DNA from: Capsulimonas corticalis
GTDB taxonomy: Bacteria > Armatimonadota > Armatimonadia > Armatimonadales > Capsulimonadaceae
NCBI RefSeq assembly: GCF_003574315.2
Contig: NZ_AP025739.1
Coordinates: 992,001-1,056,000 of the forward strand
Length of the DNA: 64,000 nucleotides
Direction of reading: 5' to 3'
The notes beneath the pieces are model-generated. The model ran no database searches. It worked only from the letters and a program-made list of their open reading frames with translations, and was not told the DNA's origin. Shown here one piece after another: positions 59,502 to 64,000 of the stretch; position 1 is the first letter of the stretch; the number at the start of each line of letters is the position of its first letter. Position numbers and translations under genes: made by a program.

Positions 59502-62042
59502 TCACTCACTCCGCCGGATGACCATCATCGCGGCGTCGTCGCGCAGAACATCGCCGGCGAAGCGGCGGACGCGGTCGTAGATGTTGTGGACGGCGACGCG
59601 GGCGTCGGGGGCGGGGGTGAGGAGTTTTTGTAGGCCCTCGATCCCGAGGAAGGTGTTGTGGATGTCGCGCGCTTCGGTCAGGCCGTCGGTGTAGAGCAGC
59701 AGCGAATCCAGCGGGCCGATCGTGACGGAGCGTTCGTCGAAGAACATTCCGGATTGGCAGCCGAGCGCGATGCCCTCGCCGACTTCCAGGGGCGATACGG
59801 CGCCGTTGGCGCGGCATAGGAGCGGGGTCTCGTGGCCACCGACGGCGTAGCGGAACTCGCCGGTGAGGACATCCAGAACTCCGTAGAACAAGGTGATAAA
59901 GCCCTGGAGGCCGCTGGAGTCAGCGCAGAAGACGTCGTTGACGCGGGAGACGACGGCGGCTGGATTTGTCGGGTCTTCCTGAGCGAAGGCGCGCAGGGTG
60001 TATTTGATCATCGCCGTTTGAACGGCGGCGCGCAGGCCCTTGCCGGAGACATCGGCGATCACGATACCCATGTGGGTGGGGTTGAGGCGGATCAAATCCA
60101 GGAAGTCGCCGCCGATGACGGATTCGTCGAGGCCGGCCTTATAGATGGAGGCAAACTCAAAGGAGCCCATGACCTGCGGCGTCTGCGGCAGCAGGCTGAG
60201 CTGCATGGTCTCGGCGGCGCGCTTTTCTTTGGCGTACAGCGTTTGCAGTTCGGCGAACAGGCGCGCGTTCTCCATGGCGTTCGCGGCCTGATGCGCGAAG
60301 CTCTGCGCGAGGCTGACCTCCGCCGGAAGGAAGGTGCGGGCGGCGCGGTAGTAGAGCGCCAGCACCCCCACGGTGTTGCCGCCGTACAGCAGGGGAAGCG
60401 CCAGCAGCGCGCGCGGCGCGCCGCGATCCAGCTCGCTTTCGGAGGCGCGCATGAGCGGCGCGTGCGCCATGTTGCCAATGACCTGGGCGGCCTGCTCCAG
60501 CATCACCATGCCCAGCACCTCCGCCTCGCGCGGATTGCGGCCGACCAGCGTTTCGGGAAACGTCAGCCCAAACTGCGCGCGCGTGGACCAGGCGCCGGTA
60601 TGCGGATCGCGCACCCAGAACGCGTAGCCGTCGGTGTTCAGAACCCGGCGGGCGCTGGCCATAACGCCGTCCAGAACGCGGTTGGGGTCGAGCTCCGCCG
60701 CGATCTTATGGGTCGCCTCCTGGAGCGCCTCGGCCTGAGCCAGCAGGGCGTGGGTGCGCTTCGCCAGGCGGGCGTTCTCCAGCGCGACCGACGCCTGGGA
60801 CGAGAGGGCGCGCGCGAATGCGTGCGATTCCGGGGACTGGGGACGCGGCTCGGCGTCCAGAAAGCACAGGATGCCGATCGGGCTGCGATCGCGGGAGCGC
60901 AGCACGAACAGAAATCCGGGCAGCGAAAGGACGTCGCAAAGGCTGTCGTTCAATCCGAGCGAGTCACAGACATTGGCGACATAGTGCCGATGCGGCTGCT
61001 CCTCATCTTCCGAAGGCGGCAGGATCGCGTCCATCTGGAGCGTGTGGTGGTAAAACGATTCGCGCATCGCCTTGGTGAGTGATTGCGAATCGTGGATGGC
61101 GAGCGGCAGAAACTGATCCAGGCCATCGTCGAACTCGTAGATCGCCACGCGGACACAGCCGAGGATGCCGGCGGCTTCGTCGGCGAAAAGCTGCATCAGG
61201 CGTGTGGAATCGGATGATGCGGCGATCGCCTCGCCCGTGCGGCCGATCAGGGTGCGCAGCATCTCGCCCCGCCGGCGCGCTTCCTCCATCATCCGCGATT
61301 TGGTCACGGCAATTCCGACCGTGGCGGCGAGAGCCGTCAGGATCTCCTCGTCCTCCTCGGTAAACCCCGGGCCTTCGCCGGACAGCTCGCCGCGATTGGC
61401 GATCATGACGACGCCGAGCACCTCGCCATTGTTAACAATAGGCGCAGTCAGAATACTTTCCAAGCGCAGGGCGGCGGCGGCGGAATCCACGGCCCATTCG
61501 CGATTGAGGGAGTGGAAGCGCTGGGGAGTCTTCAGGCGATTGGCGCCGTCGCGGCTGCTTTCAAAGATCCATTCCCGCACCAGGGAATGCAGGCCGGCGG
61601 GCAGGCCGTAAAACGCCTGGGCGATGGGGACGCACGCTTCGTCGTCGCTGAAGAGCCAGGCGGCGCCGTACTCGCCGTCCATCGCCATCGTGGCCTGGCG
61701 GACGGCCATTTGCAGCACGCGATCGGGAGCGTCTTCCTTCATGATGGCGGAATCGATCCCGTGCAGGGCGCGGAACTTCGCGTTCTGCCGGCCGACCCGC
61801 TGCTGCATGCGCTCCAGCGCGTTCAGCAGCGTCGGGGCGATCAGGATCGCCGCGAGCGCGGCGATCCCGTCGATGATCAGCATGAAGTGCAGGTCCGTGC
61901 GCAGCGTGGACGCTGCGCGCGGCGGGATAATAGCGGCCATCAGAATCCCGGCGACAGCGAACAGCGCAACGTTGGTCACGATCGTCAGTCCGATCAGGAT
62001 ACGTCGTTCGCCGCCAGGATTTAGAGCCGGTCGGTTGGGCAT
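59502..62042 (-). CDS. GAF-domain SpoIIE-type serine phosphatase (RsbU/RsbP-like)
   Basis: 846 residues from the ATG at 62042; the frame is open upstream to 62258 but without membrane-protein features. Two membrane helices (ILIGLTIVTNVALFAVAGIL and LHFMLIIDGIAALAAILIAP) come first. Then follow three GAF-like domains, roughly 90-260, 270-430 and 440-600 (e.g. ESILTAPIVNNGEVLGVVMI; LLALPLLYGGNTVGVLALYY). The C-terminal ~240 residues are a PP2C/SpoIIE phosphatase with VIGGDFLDLIRLNPTHMGIV, IADVSGKGLRAA, and LLLYTDGLTEARD carrying metal-binding Asp residues. It probably switches a partner such as an anti-anti-sigma factor in response to a signal sensed by the GAF domains. No anti-sigma partner is adjacent. 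Confidence 0.9.
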   Translation of the reverse strand: MPNRPALNPGGERRILIGLTIVTNVALFAVAGILMAAIIPPRAASTLRTDLHFMLIIDGIAALAAILIAPTLLNALERMQQRVGRQNAKFRALHGIDSAIMKEDAPDRVLQMAVRQATMAMDGEYGAAWLFSDDEACVPIAQAFYGLPAGLHSLVREWIFESSRDGANRLKTPQRFHSLNREWAVDSAAAALRLESILTAPIVNNGEVLGVVMIANRGELSGEGPGFTEEDEEILTALAATVGIAVTKSRMMEEARRRGEMLRTLIGRTGEAIAASSDSTRLMQLFADEAAGILGCVRVAIYEFDDGLDQFLPLAIHDSQSLTKAMRESFYHHTLQMDAILPPSEDEEQPHRHYVANVCDSLGLNDSLCDVLSLPGFLFVLRSRDRSPIGILCFLDAEPRPQSPESHAFARALSSQASVALENARLAKRTHALLAQAEALQEATHKIAAELDPNRVLDGVMASARRVLNTDGYAFWVRDPHTGAWSTRAQFGLTFPETLVGRNPREAEVLGMVMLEQAAQVIGNMAHAPLMRASESELDRGAPRALLALPLLYGGNTVGVLALYYRAARTFLPAEVSLAQSFAHQAANAMENARLFAELQTLYAKEKRAAETMQLSLLPQTPQVMGSFEFASIYKAGLDESVIGGDFLDLIRLNPTHMGIVIADVSGKGLRAAVQTAMIKYTLRAFAQEDPTNPAAVVSRVNDVFCADSSGLQGFITLFYGVLDVLTGEFRYAVGGHETPLLCRANGAVSPLEVGEGIALGCQSGMFFDERSVTIGPLDSLLLYTDGLTEARDIHNTFLGIEGLQKLLTPAPDARVAVHNIYDRVRRFAGDVLRDDAAMMVIRRSE

Positions 62043-62125
62043 AGCGTCACAGGCCTCATACGGGAAGATTAGGGAGTACTTGCCGGTCGTCACGACAGTC
62101 CGTAAGAGACAACACGCAGGGTGTG

Positions 62126-62295
62126 CTAAACTTGGAAGCGCACTGGGAGGACGTCGCCGTCCTGAACGAGATACTCCTTCAGAGGATGCAAACCGCCGTC
62201 GGGTGCGGGCAGAGCGGCGTTTCGAAAGCGCGGACGCCCGAAGCCGCATCCTCGGCATCCGGAGCGCCGACGAAGAAGTCCGAGCCGACTTTCAC
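62126..62295 (-). pseudogene. Possible small frameshifted gene
   Basis: From a GTG at 62295 behind GGAG, 38 codons (start KVGSDFFVGAPDAEDAASG) have the strong G/C third-position bias of real genes here and end at a TGA. In the -1 frame the bias continues with PLKEYLVQDGDVLPVRFQV to a stop at 62126. A single-base change in the G-rich part before the TGA would join the two into about 58 codons. I do not recognise the product. It could be a decayed gene or a programmed frameshift. Confidence 0.3.
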
Positions 62296-62420
62296 TCAGT
62301 TTCTCCTTGAGTATTCCATACATTCGTCTAAAAATGTAAGGCGAATTCCTGCCGTTTATTCTTGAACGCGCGCGACGTTAAGACAAGATTGTACCTGAGG
62401 CGGCCGACAAACGATTTTTT

Positions 62421-62442
62421 GGCGCCATAATCATTATGCGCC
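62421..62442. promoter_or_regulatory. Operator-like palindrome before the alpha-galactosidase gene
   Basis: GGCGCCATAAT-C-ATTATGCGCC is a near-perfect palindrome with one unpaired base. It lies 40 bases before the TTG start at 62483. CATAAT inside it could be the -10 box, so a bound regulator (LacI-type operators look similar) would block transcription. Confidence 0.5.
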
Positions 62443-62482
62443 GCCCATCGCCGGCCATTATTGACCAAGGGAGAAATATGCT

Positions 62483-64000
62483 TTGAAATTATGGAAGCGC
62501 CGGTTCGCCGGCGCCGTCCTGCTCGCGACAGGCCTCGTCTGTCCGCCGAGTTTGGACGCGCGCGCTGCGGGCGTGGCCGATGGAGCGGGCGGCTCCGTCT
62601 TGATGGAAGACCTGGACCTGCGTCCAATGACAACGGGCTGGGGCATTCCGATGCACGGCAAATCGATCGAGGGGAAACCTCTCACAATCGGCGGCAGAAC
62701 ATTCACTCACGGCGTCGGAGCGCACGCAAACAGCCTCGCCGCGTTTCAATTGAATGGTCAGTGTAACCGGTTTCTTTCCACCGTCGGCGTGGACGACGAA
62801 GTGGGCGCGGGCCGGGGCTCGATCGAGTTTCGGATAACGGCGGATGGAGCCGTCCGCTGGAGAAGCGGCGTCATGCGATTTGGCGACCCCGCAAAGAACG
62901 TCGATCTCGATTTGACGGGAGCGAAGACGCTCGTATTGGAAATATTAGACTGCGGCGACGGAACTGGTTACGACCACGGCGACTGGGCCGACGCGCGCTT
63001 TGAGATGAAGGCAGGACAACCGACAATGACACACGATCCCCGTCAGATCTGGATCTCCACCGCCCACACGGCGCTGGTCCTCCTCCCTGGCGACGACAAG
63101 AAATTGAACCAGATTCGCTACGGCGCCGCGACGAACACCGCTGCGGACGCAGGCAACGCCCCGATGGAGTACTATCCTCCGGCGGGCGACGGTCCGGTCG
63201 GCGAGCCGGCCCTGCGCGTGACGCACGCGGACGGCAACACCTCGACCGATCTGGTGTTCGTCAGCTCCACGACCAAAGCGATCGATTCCAATGTCACACA
63301 GACGCAGATCGAGCTCAAGGATCCGGAGTATCCGCTCTTCGTGACGCTCTTCTATAAGGCCTATCAAAAAGAAGACGTCATTGAGACGTGGACCGAGATC
63401 CGCCACGAAGAGTCGAAGCCAGTCACGCTCTATAACTTCGCTTCTTGCAGCCCCGTCTTCGCGCCGGGCGATTACTGGCTGACCCAGTATCACGGCGACT
63501 GGGCCAACGAAATGAACGTTTCGGAGACGAAGCTGGACTCGGGCGTCAAGATCCTGGACAGCAAGTACGGCATGCGCACGGAACTGGCGCGAAACCCCAC
63601 GTTCCTGCTCTCGGCCGGCGGCCCGTCGAAAGAAGATTCGGGGGAAGTGATCGGCGGCGCGCTCGCGTGGTCGGGCAACTTCCAGTTCGCCTTCGAGGTC
63701 GACCAGCGCAATCGGCTGCGCGCCCTGTGCGGCATGAACCCGTACGCGTCGGAATATCACCTTAAGCCCAATACTCCGTTCGTGACGCCGTCGATGATCT
63801 GGAGCTGGAGCGGCTCGGGCAAGGGAGAACTGAGCCGAAACTTCCATCGCTGGGGACGCGCGTACGGCATGCGCGACGGCGACAAGCTTCGCCCTACCCT
63901 GCTGAATAACTGGGAGGCGACCTTCTTCGACTTCGACGAGAAGAAGCTGGTCTCGCTGTTCGACGGCGCCAAATCGCTCGGCATGGACCTGTTCCTGCTG
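62483..64000 (+). CDS. NPCBM-domain GH36-type alpha-galactosidase, N-terminal part
   Basis: The gene runs off the window: 506 codons are present with no stop. The TTG start at 62483 follows GGGAG at 9 bases and opens a signal peptide (RRFAGAVLLATGLVCPPS). Residues about 45-170 form an NPCBM domain (novel putative carbohydrate-binding module; FTHGVGAHANS, FLSTVGVDDEVG, WADARFEM). Then comes the N-terminal beta-sandwich of family GH36 (YPLFVTLFYKAYQKEDVIET, YWLTQYHGDWANEMN), ending in NNWEATFFDFDEKKLVSLFD and GAKSLGMDLFLL. The last piece leads into the catalytic barrel, where the DDGW motif should follow. It would remove alpha-galactose units from exported substrates; activity rests on the missing part. 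Confidence 0.88.
   Translation, partial: MKLWKRRFAGAVLLATGLVCPPSLDARAAGVADGAGGSVLMEDLDLRPMTTGWGIPMHGKSIEGKPLTIGGRTFTHGVGAHANSLAAFQLNGQCNRFLSTVGVDDEVGAGRGSIEFRITADGAVRWRSGVMRFGDPAKNVDLDLTGAKTLVLEILDCGDGTGYDHGDWADARFEMKAGQPTMTHDPRQIWISTAHTALVLLPGDDKKLNQIRYGAATNTAADAGNAPMEYYPPAGDGPVGEPALRVTHADGNTSTDLVFVSSTTKAIDSNVTQTQIELKDPEYPLFVTLFYKAYQKEDVIETWTEIRHEESKPVTLYNFASCSPVFAPGDYWLTQYHGDWANEMNVSETKLDSGVKILDSKYGMRTELARNPTFLLSAGGPSKEDSGEVIGGALAWSGNFQFAFEVDQRNRLRALCGMNPYASEYHLKPNTPFVTPSMIWSWSGSGKGELSRNFHRWGRAYGMRDGDKLRPTLLNNWEATFFDFDEKKLVSLFDGAKSLGMDLFLL

Larger units (their letters stand above)
62043..62482. other. 440-bp intergenic region between divergent genes
   Basis: It separates the phosphatase gene (minus) from the alpha-galactosidase gene (plus). 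It contains the coding-like but frameshifted stretch described at 62126-62295 and the operator-like palindrome at 62421-62442. I see no other structure. Confidence 0.5.

Overview
The window is a 64 kb stretch of a GC-rich bacterial chromosome with no rRNA, tRNA or CRISPR array that I could find. Two full DUF1559-type prepilin-like proteins ([18 protein letters not shown] start, H-x-DG-like C-terminus), tandem sulfatases with a formylglycine-generating enzyme, a GH36-type alpha-galactosidase, ECF sigma factors with unusual C-terminal fusions and many TGn-TATAAT promoters point to a heterotrophic polysaccharide degrader of the Armatimonadota/Planctomycetota kind. Armatimonadota (Capsulimonas-like) is my best guess; this is inference, not a marker-gene result.

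Layout. 1-8 kb: end of a LacI-type regulator, a prepilin-like protein, two lipoprotein/secreted sulfatases, their FGE maturase, and convergent nagA: a sugar and sulfated-glycan module. 8-18.8 kb: a 49-residue prepilin remnant, a ComEC channel protein without its metallo-beta-lactamase domain, a translationally coupled secreted subtilase / TPR-CHAT protease pair, an M50-type membrane protease, a SurA-like foldase and a DUF5666 protein. 19-22 kb: a CE15-like esterase, a second prepilin-like protein, a tRNA-dihydrouridine synthase.

22.2-31.5 kb looks like a defence island: an OLD-like ATPase overlapping a DUF4276 gene, a large GH15-like gene, then a visibly AT-richer segment with an AAA+ ATPase / subtilase pair of the IetAS type, followed by an orphan YgiT-type zinc-finger protein. 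31.5-40.2 kb: a LamG protein, hypotheticals, an ankyrin protein, and two divergent chimeric sigma factors (one ECF-ankyrin, one ECF with a membrane segment and a large exported tail). 40.3-51.9 kb: a coupled unknown pair, an AraC-DinB regulator, a stand-alone ComEC-type MBL lipoprotein, a glycosyltransferase, a WD40-like protein, a small protein behind an excellent sigma-54 promoter, an HDOD protein, a glycosidase-like protein and a transglutaminase.

52-64 kb: a housekeeping operon ACT-def-hemC-nadB on the minus strand, two tandem paralogous membrane proteins, a ParDE toxin-antitoxin module in which both genes are broken, a GAF/SpoIIE phosphatase, and the start of an NPCBM-GH36 alpha-galactosidase that runs off the end. 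Several genes (8488, 21168, 42131, 43136) have a -10 box so close to the start codon that leaderless transcripts are likely. Long near-perfect inverted repeats sit between two of the convergent gene pairs.
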